Assembly (NCBI GenBank): GCA_903820035.1
Contig: CAIJFT010000037.1
Span: 44,741 to 108,740 of the forward strand
Length of the DNA stretch: 64,000 nt
Direction of reading: 5' to 3'
Source of the DNA: an uncultured Opitutia bacterium
GTDB lineage: Bacteria; Verrucomicrobiota; Verrucomicrobiia; Opitutales; Opitutaceae
Each line of letters opens with the position of its first letter. Position 1 is the stretch's first letter. This document shows, in pieces, positions 54,126 to 64,000 of the stretch. The notes beneath the pieces are model-generated. The model did no database searches, was not told where the DNA came from, and saw nothing but the letters and a program-made list of their open reading frames with translations. Made by a program: the position numbers and the translations under genes.

Positions 54126-55592
54126 TTATCGCTTCTTGCCCTTGCCCGCCGCCTTGCCCGCGGGCCGCTCGGCGTCCCATTCCCGCGCGGGATCATGGGC
54201 GGGGTTCGCCGTCGGGAGCTGGGCGTTCACGGAGGTGCGCCAGGCGTCGAGCTTGGCCCGCAGTGCCGAGGCCTTGCCGGGGTTGGCTGCCGCCAAGTCC
54301 GTCTTCTCTCCGATATCCGCGGCGAGGTTGTAGAGCTCGCTGTGGTTGTCCTCGAAAAAGTGGATGAGCTTCCAGTCCCCCTCCCGGACTGCGCTGTAGG
54401 GCGTGGCGCTGCCCGGATGGTAGTGGGGGTAATGCCAATACAGCGTGTCGCGTTTGAGGCGATCGGCTCCCCGCAGAAGCGCGGTGATCGACTCGCCGTC
54501 GGCGGCGGGCCGGGGGGCAGCCGCCGCGCCTTGGGCTTGGTCGGCGATTTCCAGAAGGGTGGGGAAGTAGTCGACGCTGATCACCGGTGTGGGGCTGGAA
54601 CTCCCGGCGGCGGTCACGCCCGGCCATTTTACGACGAGCGGAACCCTGACCCCGCCCTCGTAGGCGGAACCTTTGCCAAGGCGCAGCGGGTCGTTCCGCG
54701 TCGGTCCGGGCCGCCAGCCCTCGGCGTTGCGCGTGCCGCTCAGCCCGCCGTTGTCGCCGGTGAGAATGATCACGGTGTTTTGGTCCAGCTTGAGCTCGGC
54801 GAGGCGCTGCATGACGGCGCCCACACTATCGTCCACGCTCTCGACGAGGGCGGCGTAAACCGGATTGGTCTGGGTATAGGTGCCGGCGGCCAGCTTTTGC
54901 TGGTACTTGGCGACGACCTCCGGCTTGCCGGCGAGGGGCGTGTGGACCGCGTAGTGGGGGAAGTAGACGTAGAAAGGTCGGTCTTGGTTGGACTCGATGA
55001 ACCGGAGCGCTTCGCGGGTGAGCCGGTCGGTCAGGAATTCACCGGGTTTTTCGTCGGTGATGTTCGGAATCCCGTAGGGCGGAAAATAGCTGCGCGGGGC
55101 GCCCATGGCGCAGCCGCCGAAGTTTACGTCAAAGCCCTGCTTCTCCGGATAAAAGGCCTCGTCCCCGAGATGCCACTTGCCGAAAATTCCGGTGGTGTAA
55201 CCGCGATCCTTCAGCTCCTCGGCGATGGTGCGCTCCACCAGCGGCAAATGGAGGGTCCAATCCGGAATTTTAAGCTTCGCGTAAGGCCGCCGGTGGCCGG
55301 GGATATAGTCGGTGATGTGTAAGCGAGCCGGATACTTTCCGGTCATGACGGCCGCCCGCGTCGGTGAGCAGACGGTGCACGCCGAGTACGCCTGGGTGAA
55401 CTTCATACCCTGGGCCGCCAGCCGGTCGATGTGCGGAGTCTCATAGAGCCGGCTGCCGAAGCTCGCCGCATCGGTCCAGCCCCAGTCGTCGATCAGGAAA
55501 AAAACGAAGTTGGTCGGTCGCGGTGTCGCCGCGGGGGCGGTGAGGCCGGCCGCGAGTGCGAGTGTAAAGCCGAGGAGTAGGCGAAGGATCAT
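54126..55592 (-). CDS. Sulfatase
   Basis: The 488-residue exported protein has a signal peptide (1-21), the metal-site DD near residue 35, CSPTR with Cys75 as formylglycine precursor, GKWHLGD and TGDNGG. The C-terminus is a Lys/Gly/Ala-rich tail. It starts 10 bases after the SGNH hydrolase gene and lies just upstream of the PL6-like gene, all on the minus strand. Confidence 0.93.
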   Translation of the reverse strand: MILRLLLGFTLALAAGLTAPAATPRPTNFVFFLIDDWGWTDAASFGSRLYETPHIDRLAAQGMKFTQAYSACTVCSPTRAAVMTGKYPARLHITDYIPGHRRPYAKLKIPDWTLHLPLVERTIAEELKDRGYTTGIFGKWHLGDEAFYPEKQGFDVNFGGCAMGAPRSYFPPYGIPNITDEKPGEFLTDRLTREALRFIESNQDRPFYVYFPHYAVHTPLAGKPEVVAKYQQKLAAGTYTQTNPVYAALVESVDDSVGAVMQRLAELKLDQNTVIILTGDNGGLSGTRNAEGWRPGPTRNDPLRLGKGSAYEGGVRVPLVVKWPGVTAAGSSSPTPVISVDYFPTLLEIADQAQGAAAAPRPAADGESITALLRGADRLKRDTLYWHYPHYHPGSATPYSAVREGDWKLIHFFEDNHSELYNLAADIGEKTDLAAANPGKASALRAKLDAWRTSVNAQLPTANPAHDPAREWDAERPAGKAAGKGKKR

Positions 55593-55602
55593 GGGGATGG
55601 AA

Positions 55603-56556
55603 TCAGTGCGCTGCCGCTCCGGTGAGCAGGTTTTTGATTTCGGTTCGGAGCTCCGCGTCGCGACGGAGTGCGTCCGCCAGCGTGAGGCCGGCCTTTACAC
55701 CGGGGCGCTGATGGCCGGTGGCGGTCAACCAGGCGTCGCGCATGAGCTCGGAGCGCGTGCGAACGACTTTGAGCAGCGCTGGGCCCTGGCCCCGGACCGC
55801 CAACATTTCCTCCGCGGTGCCCCAAGGGGGAATATCCTTGGCGCCCAGATGCAAAAGGAGGGCGCGGGCCATGACCCAGTGTCCGGCGTCATCCGGGTGC
55901 ACGCCGTCGCGTCCGAACATAAACCCCGGGGCGTTTTTTCTCCGTTCCGCGAGCTCTGCCTTCATCATGCCGTGGACATCGGCGACGTCCCATCCGGCGG
56001 TCCGCTGCTGTAGCATCCACTCCGCGTAGCGGTCGAGAACGGCGGCGTAGGTCGGGGCGTTACCTTTGACGTCGACGTAGACCGGTGGCGTCAGATGCAC
56101 CAGGTTGGCCCCGGTGGCGAGGACCGCGGTGCGCAGTCGGCGCAGGCCGGACTGGAAGGCCGCGAATCGGGCCCCGTCGAGCGGCAGATAAATGCCGTCG
56201 TTCATCCCGTAACAGGCGAAGACCAGATCCGGTTTGGTTTGGGCGAGGATGCGTGCGAGCCGTTCGTGCAGGTCCGGGCGGGGGAATTTTCCGCCAGCGT
56301 GGCCTGGTTCGGAGAGACCGGCCACCGTCTCACTGGAGAGTCCGACGTTGATGAACTCAACCTTACGGTCTGGTGCGCGGGTGGCAAAATAGGCCTCGAC
56401 GCAAACCGTGTAGTGACCGCCGTACGTGATGCTGTCGCCCAGAAACAGCACGCGCTTGGTCGACGTCGGCAGCGTGGCGAACGCGGGGGCGGCGAACAAC
56501 GGCGCAAACGCCAGCGTTACAAAAAAACCAAAAAGCAGGAACAGGCGTGGGGGCAT
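55603..56556 (-). CDS. SGNH/GDSL hydrolase
   Basis: The 317-residue exported protein has a signal peptide (about 1-28), block I LGDSITYGG with the nucleophile Ser42, block III YGMND near residue 117 and block V DGVHPDDAGH with the Asp-His pair. It probably removes acetyl or other ester groups, likely from a polysaccharide given the adjacent sulfatase and PL6-like genes. The frame is open to 56619; the ATG at 56556 fits the signal. Confidence 0.88.
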   Translation of the reverse strand: MPPRLFLLFGFFVTLAFAPLFAAPAFATLPTSTKRVLFLGDSITYGGHYTVCVEAYFATRAPDRKVEFINVGLSSETVAGLSEPGHAGGKFPRPDLHERLARILAQTKPDLVFACYGMNDGIYLPLDGARFAAFQSGLRRLRTAVLATGANLVHLTPPVYVDVKGNAPTYAAVLDRYAEWMLQQRTAGWDVADVHGMMKAELAERRKNAPGFMFGRDGVHPDDAGHWVMARALLLHLGAKDIPPWGTAEEMLAVRGQGPALLKVVRTRSELMRDAWLTATGHQRPGVKAGLTLADALRRDAELRTEIKNLLTGAAAH

Positions 56557-56628
56557 GGCGGCCAACGTGGGGAATAGCCGAGCCACGCTCAAGCGAACTC
56601 CCCGCCGCGACCAGGGCATTTTGCCGGG

Positions 56629-56820
56629 CTATACCTGGGGTCGGGACGTGAGCTCATCCCACAGGGCGAGGAGACGATCCTCTTCGTCCGGATGATGCCT
56701 TCGCGCCTCGCCAAATCGGGACTCCAAGGCGGTGCGGATGTCCACCCCGTTCGCGAGGGCCGCGGTCGCGGCCGCACCGGCTTCTTGCCTGAAATAGTTT
56801 CGTTCGGGTTCGCTCATCAT
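56629..56820 (-). CDS. Small hypothetical protein
   Basis: A 63-residue acidic, probably helical protein starting MMSEPERNYFRQEAG. No family was recognised. It lies on the strand of the SGNH gene with 72 bases between them. Composition is protein-like rather than random, but support is limited to an open frame of ordinary codon use. Confidence 0.4.
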   Translation of the reverse strand: MMSEPERNYFRQEAGAAATAALANGVDIRTALESRFGEARRHHPDEEDRLLALWDELTSRPQV

Positions 56821-56929
56821 GACGTTTTCCGTCTGACGCTGGGCTCGGCCAAAAGTTGTGGCGGATGGGCGGGCGCTATTCGGTGTGCGGCACGCTTGAC
56901 CGTGGGATTTGGGCGGGACGAGTGTGGGT

Positions 56930-57890
56930 ATGACCTCGAAACTTCGACTCCGCGCGGGCGCCCGAATCGCGCCGTCGTCGTCGGTGGGCGCTGCAGCTCG
57001 TTGGCCGGCTCTCCAGAAACAGGACCTGGAATCGTACTACTGTGGCGAGGGCTCGGCTTTTGGTGACCGCAATTTCGACGTTGGCGGGTGGATCGACTTG
57101 CTCACCTTTGGTCTGCCCACGCGCCGTCGGATCGATACGTGAATCAGGCGAGGAAGCCGAGGCTGGGGGGAAAGGCACACGGTACTCGACGAGGTCGATA
57201 ACAAGTCACCAAGTTTCGGCGACCTCACCGGATTGTAAGAATCCGACGGCGAAGCGGCGGTTTACCCACGGTCTTGGCCTCGGGGATATCACCCGGGTCG
57301 GGCGGCCTGAGCTGATTTCTAAGGACGGTTGGTCTTATCAGCCGGCGCCGCTGGCCGGCGACCCGGCTTGGGCATTCCGCCGTATTTTCTGCTTCGGCCG
57401 CCGCGCAGATAGTCGCGTATGACGTAATTGGTGACGGTCTGTCTGACCTGATCACCGCCCTCGCCGCGCATGGTTTAGGTCTGGCCTAGTACGAGCAACG
57501 AAATGAGCCGCGGTCCGCTCGAAACCTCGAATTCAAACCGCACCTTTGCATGGACCAGCAGCCGGCCGAGAACCGATACGGAGTGGCATTTTCCGAGATC
57601 CGCGCGGTTAAGTTGGTGGACGTTGATGGCGACGGACTAGTGGACATCGTTACGGGCAAGTGCTTTTGGCCCCGCGGACCAACCGGCGCGCCCGAGGGCA
57701 ACGCTCCGGCGGCGTTGGATTGGTTCCGGCTCGTGCGGCGGCCGGTTCGACTTTGCACCGCAGTTGATTGATGCGGACTTGGGGGTAGGGAGCCAGGTGG
57801 GCATCGGTGAATTCAAACGCGACGGCCCGTCGGACACCTTGGTCCGCACTAAAGGGAGCGATTATTTCTCCGAAACAGACCGTTGCTCTC
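56930..57890 (+). pseudogene. Degraded FG-GAP/VCBS-repeat protein gene
   Basis: Fragments of one FG-GAP/VCBS-type protein occur in order in different frames: GEGSAFGDRNFDVGGW (from about 57044), VDNKSPSFGDLTG (from about 57194), then FTHGLGLGDI with DGW, then AQIVAYDVIGDGLSDL (from 57403), FSEIRAVKLVDVDGDGLVDIV with GKCFW, and APQLIDADLGVGSQV (from about 57755). A TAG at 57487-57489 stands where Trp (TGG) is expected, a TAA ends one piece at 57236, and at least three frame changes separate the parts. No functional copy lies in the window. Confidence 0.75.
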
Positions 57891-57959
57891 CCCCGCGAGG
57901 GGTGGAAAGCCGCGGAGGCGATCGGGCCTGACGTGATCGAAGCGCGCTGCGACCGCTGC

Positions 57960-58364
57960 CTACGGCCGGGGTCGGTCGAAGGCGGGCATCGCCTGGAGAA
58001 TACCTGAACGCACCTGTTCCCAATTGAACGGTTTAAGCAGGGCGGCGTGAGCGCCCAGGCCTCGCGCCAAGCTCAGGCAATCATTGCTGGGAATGTATTT
58101 TCCGCCGCCTGAAATGACGAGAATCCTTGCCCCCGGTTGCGCTTTGCGGACGGCGGGAATCAGTTCGAAACCGTCCCCGTCGGGCATCACCACATCGGTG
58201 ATCACCAGATCAAAGCGTTGCTGCTCTAACATTCGCGTCGCGGTCTGGCCGGAGTCGGCGCAGGCGACGGCGTGCCCTCGTCCGCCTAGCCAGCTAGCGA
58301 GCAAGTCGCGGATGCCGGGTTCATCGTCGGCGACGAGAATGGAGAACTGCTCGGTGGCGTTCAT
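57960..58364 (-). CDS. Response regulator receiver-domain protein
   Basis: The 134-residue protein is a single CheY-like receiver domain with no output domain. Acidic residues D13/D14, the phospho-acceptor D57 (VITDVVMPDGDG), S85 and K111 (KPF) are all in place, so phosphorylation is expected. No kinase gene lies nearby in this window. The frame extends upstream to 58409; the ATG at 58364 gives MNATEQFSILVADDE. Confidence 0.9.
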   Translation of the reverse strand: MNATEQFSILVADDEPGIRDLLASWLGGRGHAVACADSGQTATRMLEQQRFDLVITDVVMPDGDGFELIPAVRKAQPGARILVISGGGKYIPSNDCLSLARGLGAHAALLKPFNWEQVRSGILQAMPAFDRPRP

Positions 58365-58453
58365 ACGGGGCGAGAGCGTGAACGGCGATCGTCTTTTCGC
58401 CAGCGGCAACCGGATACACGGTGGTAAAACTCCGTAAAAAACAGCACACCGGC

Positions 58454-59137
58454 CTAATTTTCCGTAATCCGCTCGTCGGGCAAATTGCCCTGTAGCCTTA
58501 GCCGAAGCTTTAGCTGCTCGATCTCCGACCTCAGCCGCGCCCCGAAAAGCTGCAGTCGTCGCCGGATATCGAGGGTTTCGAGCAGGAGTTGCTTGAACTT
58601 CGGATCTTCGCAGAGGCTGAACGCGGCGATGTCGACGAACGCTTCGGGGTCGGTGACCGTCTTCAGGAACGAGGTCATATCCGAATCGGGTATGGCGGCG
58701 AGGCGCAGTTTTATGCCGAGCAAGCGGGCCACTTCCTGGCGGAGGAGTTCATTCTCGTTCTCTGTGCCTCCGACCTCGCTCGTCAGGGCGCGGACCTGAA
58801 TCAGGCGGTAAGGGTCATCTTGGATCACTCGGATGATTTCCACCCGGCAGAGCCCCTGGAGTAGTAGATGGGACGTGCCGTCACCGCTTTCCTGACACGC
58901 GCGAATGATTCCGACGGTTGCGACCCGGTGGGGTGGTTCGAAGGCCTCGGTGTGATCCCCTTCCTGCTTATTCAGTCCTGCGACCGCGAAGAGTCGGTCG
59001 GTTCTGAGCGCATTCCGCAGCATTTGACGGTAGCGAGGCTCAAAAATGTACAGCGGCATCAGTGCCTGGGGGAAAAAGGCGGTGTTGGGTAACGTCATTA
59101 CTGGGACTTCGCTTGGCAGCGTGATTTCCATCTCCAT
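58454..59137 (-). CDS. LON substrate-binding domain protein
   Basis: The 227-residue protein matches the N-terminal LON domain found alone in many bacteria: LPNTAFFPQALMPLYIFEPRYRQM at residues 16-39 and GTSHLLLQGLCRVEI near residue 87. It lacks the AAA+ ATPase and protease parts of full Lon, so it is not a protease. It lies just upstream of dnaK on the opposite strand. A role in protein quality control is possible but not shown. Confidence 0.85.
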   Translation of the reverse strand: MEMEITLPSEVPVMTLPNTAFFPQALMPLYIFEPRYRQMLRNALRTDRLFAVAGLNKQEGDHTEAFEPPHRVATVGIIRACQESGDGTSHLLLQGLCRVEIIRVIQDDPYRLIQVRALTSEVGGTENENELLRQEVARLLGIKLRLAAIPDSDMTSFLKTVTDPEAFVDIAAFSLCEDPKFKQLLLETLDIRRRLQLFGARLRSEIEQLKLRLRLQGNLPDERITEN

Positions 59138-59304
59138 GGCGGCACCGTAGGTGTCATCGGGCTGAGTTCAACTGTGCCAGTGAATTGGCGCAGATTCTTT
59201 AGGGCTGGCTCAATTGTGGGACACTTTGGCCCTTTTGGGTTCAAATCACCGTGCGCCCCAAGGCGTGTGATAAGTTTCTAGATAATGAATATCAGTAAGT
59301 TAAG

Positions 59305-59310
59305 TATAAT
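59305..59310 (+). promoter_or_regulatory. Candidate -10 element of the dnaK promoter
   Basis: A perfect TATAAT (59305-59310) lies in an AT-rich stretch (about 59270-59320) that stands out in this GC-rich window. No good -35 box is found 16-18 bases upstream, so an activator or alternative factor may be involved. No CIRCE-type inverted repeat is visible. GGAGG (59339-59343) before the start codon at 59348 is a strong ribosome binding site. Confidence 0.45.
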
Positions 59311-59347
59311 TAGATACTAGAGGCACAGCCGTTGCTATGGAGGGCGT

Positions 59348-61300
59348 ATGAGCCGTATTCTCGGTATTGATCTTGGAACCACTAATTCGTGCATGGCCAT
59401 TATGGAAGGTGGCGAACCCGTGGTTATCCCCAACGCGGAAGGCGCACGTACCACTCCGTCGGTCGTAGCCTTCACAAAATCGGGCGAGCGATTGGTCGGT
59501 CAGGCGGCCAAACGGCAAGCGGTCACGAATCCTCGCAACACGGTCTTTTCCGCCAAGCGCTTCATCGGGCGCAAGTTCACTGAAGTCCGCGAAGAGGCAA
59601 AGAACATGCCTTTCAAGACGGTCGAGGGGAAGAATGGCGACGCCTACATCGAGGTGCAGGTTGGCGACAAGGTGGAGCAGTTTGCCCCCCAGCAGATCGC
59701 GGCGTTCGTCTTGGGTAAGTTGAAGGCTGATGCCGAAGCTTATCTGGGTGAAAAAGTAACCCAGGCGGTTATCACGGTTCCGGCCTATTTTAACGATTCC
59801 CAGCGCCAGGCCACGAAAGACGCCGGCAAGATCGCCGGGCTGGAGGTGATGCGTATTATCAATGAGCCTACGGCGGCTTCCCTGGCTTACGGCCTCGAGC
59901 GGAAAAAGGATGAGAAGATCGCGGTGTTCGACTTGGGCGGCGGCACGTTCGACGTATCGGTGCTCGAGATCGGCGACGGCGTTTTCGAGGTCAAGGCGAC
60001 CAACGGCGACACGCACCTCGGCGGCGACAATTGGGACGACGCCCTGATCGGTTGGCTCGTTGATACTTTTAAGAAGGAAAACGGCATTGATCTCCGCAAA
60101 GACCCGATGGCGCTTCAGCGTCTGAAGGAAGAGGCGGAAAAGGCGAAAATTGCCCTGTCTTCGACGCAATCGGTCGACATCAATCTCCCGTTCATCACCG
60201 CGGATGCTTCCGGCCCGAAGCACCTGAATATCCAGCTCACCCGCGCCAAGATGGAGCAGATTTGTGAAACGCTTTTCGAGCGCTGTATGCCTCCGTTCAA
60301 GGCGTGCTTGAAGGACGCCGAGCTGAGCTCCGCGCAGATCGACGAGTTGGTTTTGGTGGGCGGCATGACGCGCATGCCCAAGGTCGTCGACATCGCCAAG
60401 CAACTCGGTGGCAAGCCCCCTCACCAAGGGGTGAACCCGGATGAGGTCGTGGCAATTGGCGCGGCCGTGCAGGGAGGCGTGCTCAAGGGCGAAGTTCGCG
60501 ATGTGCTGCTCCTCGATGTTACGCCGTTGACGCTCGGGATCGAAACCGCGGGTCAGGTGGCGACGGCGATGATCCCCCGCAACACAACGATCCCGGCGAA
60601 GAAGACCCAGACGTTTTCCACCTACAGCGACAGCCAGCCTTCGGTTGAAATTGTCGTCCTGCAGGGCGAGCGTCCGATGTCTCGTGACAATAAGGTGCTC
60701 GGCACCTTCCGCCTCGACGGCATTCCGCCGGCGCCGCGCGGCATGCCCCAGATCGAGGTCACCTTCGACATCGACGCGAATGGCATTCTCCATGTTTCCG
60801 CCAAGGACCTGGGTACCGGCAAGGACCAGAAGATCACGATTCAGGGTTCCTCTGGTCTCTCCAAGGAAGAGGTCGAAAAGATGACCAAGGAAGCTGAGTT
60901 GCACGCAGCGGAAGACAAGAAGCGCAAGGAGGCCGTCGAGACCAAGAATCAGCTCGATTCCGCAGTCTATCAGCTAGAGAAGACGATTAAGGATTCCGGC
61001 GATAAGCTCCCGGCCGCGATCAAGTCCAAGGGCGAAGCGGCCATTGTCGACGCCAAGAAGGAACTCGAGAGCAACGACCTCGAACGCATGAAAGCGGCGA
61101 TGGAGAAGCTCACCGCCGTCGGCGGCGAAATTTATCAGGAAGCCCAAAAGGCCGGCCAAGCGGCCGGTGCTACGGACGCCGGTCAACCGGCTTCGGACGG
61201 CCCCTCGGCCAAGCCCGAAGGAGCGCCCAAGAAGACCGAGAAAAAGGCCGACGTCGTCGATGCCGACTTTGAGGTCGTCGACGAAGACAAGAAGAAGTAA
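59348..61300 (+). CDS. dnaK: Molecular chaperone DnaK (Hsp70)
   Basis: The 650-residue protein is full-length Hsp70: the [11 protein letters not shown] phosphate loop at the start, [10 protein letters not shown] near residue 195 and [10 protein letters not shown] near residue 337 in the ATPase domain, the substrate-binding domain from about 380, and a helical lid ending in an acidic tail (about 600-650). It folds nascent and stressed proteins with DnaJ and GrpE, whose genes are not in the window. GGAGG precedes the ATG. groES follows after 108 bases. Confidence 0.97.
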   Translation: MSRILGIDLGTTNSCMAIMEGGEPVVIPNAEGARTTPSVVAFTKSGERLVGQAAKRQAVTNPRNTVFSAKRFIGRKFTEVREEAKNMPFKTVEGKNGDAYIEVQVGDKVEQFAPQQIAAFVLGKLKADAEAYLGEKVTQAVITVPAYFNDSQRQATKDAGKIAGLEVMRIINEPTAASLAYGLERKKDEKIAVFDLGGGTFDVSVLEIGDGVFEVKATNGDTHLGGDNWDDALIGWLVDTFKKENGIDLRKDPMALQRLKEEAEKAKIALSSTQSVDINLPFITADASGPKHLNIQLTRAKMEQICETLFERCMPPFKACLKDAELSSAQIDELVLVGGMTRMPKVVDIAKQLGGKPPHQGVNPDEVVAIGAAVQGGVLKGEVRDVLLLDVTPLTLGIETAGQVATAMIPRNTTIPAKKTQTFSTYSDSQPSVEIVVLQGERPMSRDNKVLGTFRLDGIPPAPRGMPQIEVTFDIDANGILHVSAKDLGTGKDQKITIQGSSGLSKEEVEKMTKEAELHAAEDKKRKEAVETKNQLDSAVYQLEKTIKDSGDKLPAAIKSKGEAAIVDAKKELESNDLERMKAAMEKLTAVGGEIYQEAQKAGQAAGATDAGQPASDGPSAKPEGAPKKTEKKADVVDADFEVVDEDKKK

Positions 61301-61319
61301 GGCTCTTGATTCACCCTTT

Positions 61320-61357
61320 GCGTTCCCGCCGCGGATGGTCCGCGGCCGGGGCGCTTT
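61320..61357 (+). terminator. Weak terminator-like hairpin after dnaK
   Basis: CCGCGG and CCGCGG around ATGGT, extended outward by CCC/GGG and GCG/CGC pairs, form a hairpin ending at TTT (61355-61357). The T-tract is short, so readthrough into groES is possible. Confidence 0.4.
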
Positions 61358-61408
61358 GATCCCGACTAAGACAGTAACTTCATCCTTCAACCCAAAACCC
61401 AAAACAAA

Positions 61409-61705
61409 ATGGCTAAAGTTAACATCAAGCCGATCGGGGACCGCGTCCTCGTGGAGCATATCGAAGAAAAAGAGCAGGTCCGCGGTGGTATCATCATCCC
61501 GGACAGCGCTAAAGAAAAGCCCCAGGAGGCGAAGGTTATCGCCCTTGGCACCGGCAAGAAGGGCGACGACGGCAAGGTCGCTCCGTTCGAGGTTAAGGTC
61601 GGCGATCGCGTACTCATCAGCAAGTACGGCGGCACCGAAGTTAAGCTCGACGAAAAGAAGTACACGCTCGTGCGCGAGGACGATATCCTCGGCGTCATCG
61701 GTTGA
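61409..61705 (+). CDS. groES: Co-chaperonin GroES
   Basis: The 98-residue protein is GroES, the heptameric lid of Gro[23 protein letters not shown] includes the mobile loop (about 18-35), and [13 protein letters not shown] is typical of the C-terminal half. groEL starts 48 bases later. No Shine-Dalgarno precedes the ATG; the leader is A- and C-rich. Confidence 0.96.
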   Translation: MAKVNIKPIGDRVLVEHIEEKEQVRGGIIIPDSAKEKPQEAKVIALGTGKKGDDGKVAPFEVKVGDRVLISKYGGTEVKLDEKKYTLVREDDILGVIG

Positions 61706-61747
61706 GCGGTCTGCTTCTTCCATACTTCAACCAACAAAACTCACTAG

Positions 61748-63388
<1,641 letters not shown>

Positions 63389-63436
63389 GCCGATCCTTAT
63401 TCCAAACTAGGCGCTCCGGCGTTTGGGTTTGTTGCA

Positions 63437-63470
63437 AAAAGAGCGCGCCGCATTTGCGGCGCGCTCTTTT
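63437..63470. terminator. Bidirectional intrinsic terminator after groEL
   Basis: A perfect 15-bp stem, AAAAGAGCGCGCCGC (63437-63451) and GCGGCGCGCTCTTTT (63456-63470), closes an ATTT loop. The A-tract on one side and T-tract on the other let it act in both directions. Confidence 0.93.
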
Positions 63471-63549
63471 CATTTGCGAATGCGCGCTCCGGCTTGCCCG
63501 CGCGTTTTCGTTTCTCGCCATTCGGCGCTCCGCTCCAACAAACTGCCGC

Positions 63550-64000
63550 ATGCGCCGTATTCGTTCCGTGTTATTGGCTCTCACCGTACTGGTGTGCGCC
63601 GGGCCTACCTGGGCCACCGACGGGGTCAACGCATCCAATCTGTTTTCGCCTCCCACCCACGTTCGTCCGCTCAAGATTGCGATCTACGACGGTCCCGGCT
63701 CCGGGGAGAAAGGCATCGCCGCGGTCTCGGCCCTGGCCCGGCAACTGGCGGGGGCCCTCGTGACAGCACTGAAACCCGCCGCGTTGGGCACCGCCGATCT
63801 CTCCGGTTACGACCTGATTATTTTTTCCGGTGGCAGCGGCAGCGCCCAAGCCAAGGCGCTGGGTGAGGCCGGACGTCAAAATGTACGACGCTTTGTGGCG
63901 GGCGGTGGCGGTTATCTCGGAGTTTGTGCCGGGGCGTATTTGGCCTGCGCTGGTTTTGACTGGGGCCTGGGCATCCTCAACGCGAAGACGGTTTCCAACA
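63550..64000 (+). CDS. BPL_N-type class I amidotransferase-like protein (3' truncated)
   Basis: The visible 150 residues start MRRIRSVLLALTVLVC, a signal peptide (about 1-22), and continue with KIAIYDGPGSGEKG and DLIIFSGGSGS to GYLGVCAGAYLAC, which has the nucleophile-elbow Cys of class I glutamine amidotransferase-like folds. This pattern matches the biotin-protein ligase N-terminal (BPL_N) domain family of unknown function. The frame is open to the right edge. Confidence 0.75.
   Translation, partial: MRRIRSVLLALTVLVCAGPTWATDGVNASNLFSPPTHVRPLKIAIYDGPGSGEKGIAAVSALARQLAGALVTALKPAALGTADLSGYDLIIFSGGSGSAQAKALGEAGRQNVRRFVAGGGGYLGVCAGAYLACAGFDWGLGILNAKTVSN

Noticed and set aside
59138..59347. CIRCE/HrcA operator before dnaK
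   Set aside because: No TTAGCACTC-type inverted repeat is present.

Overview
The window is 64 kb of GC-rich bacterial chromosome. The gene content points to the phylum Verrucomicrobiota, probably an Opitutaceae relative: DUF1549/DUF1553 cytochromes paired with Tat-type DUF1501 proteins, PVC-type heme/HEAT proteins, many formylglycine sulfatases, an actinobacterial-style ClpS followed by a DUF2017-like protein, and a putative Na+/H+ antiporter of the kind shared with Chlamydiae. The taxonomy is inferred from gene content only. No tRNA, rRNA, CRISPR array or insertion sequence was seen.

Layout. 1-22.9 kb is mostly core genome: the end of a YqgE/AlgH gene, zinc-free-type ribosomal proteins L36 and L31, a DUF1015 protein, an antiporter, glutamate dehydrogenase, a coiled-coil membrane protein, N-acetylglutamate synthase, prolyl-tRNA synthetase, a TMTC-like membrane TPR protein, a family 2 glycosyltransferase, ClpS, a candidate 6S RNA, a family B DNA polymerase, an SPFH (flotillin-like) protein and a DEAD-box helicase. 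The SPFH gene is preceded on its own strand by a clear c-di-AMP (ydaO/yuaA) riboswitch.

23-38 kb carries two extracytoplasmic redox-type modules. The first is DUF1549/DUF1553 + DUF1501 + Gfo/Idh oxidoreductase. The second is a cytochrome-WD40 protein + a 1213-residue DUF1549/DUF1553 protein + DUF1501 + a PQQ-like propeller with EF-hands. YkgJ-like and EngB genes sit between them. 38-56.6 kb is an accessory carbohydrate region: a sugar isomerase, four sulfatases, a PVC heme/HEAT protein, a second Gfo/Idh protein, a DUF1080 protein, a PL6-like lyase and an SGNH hydrolase, together consistent with use of sulfated polysaccharide. 56.9-57.9 kb holds a decayed FG-GAP/VCBS-type pseudogene. 58-64 kb returns to core functions: a response regulator, a LON-domain protein, dnaK, groES, groEL, and the start of a BPL_N-type amidotransferase-like protein cut by the window edge.

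Regulatory and repeat features are a perfect intrinsic terminator after groEL, another after L31, an AT-rich promoter region before dnaK, and several REP-like palindromes between genes. Most genes lack an obvious Shine-Dalgarno sequence, so many starts were set by protein family fit, signal peptides or stop/start overlaps.
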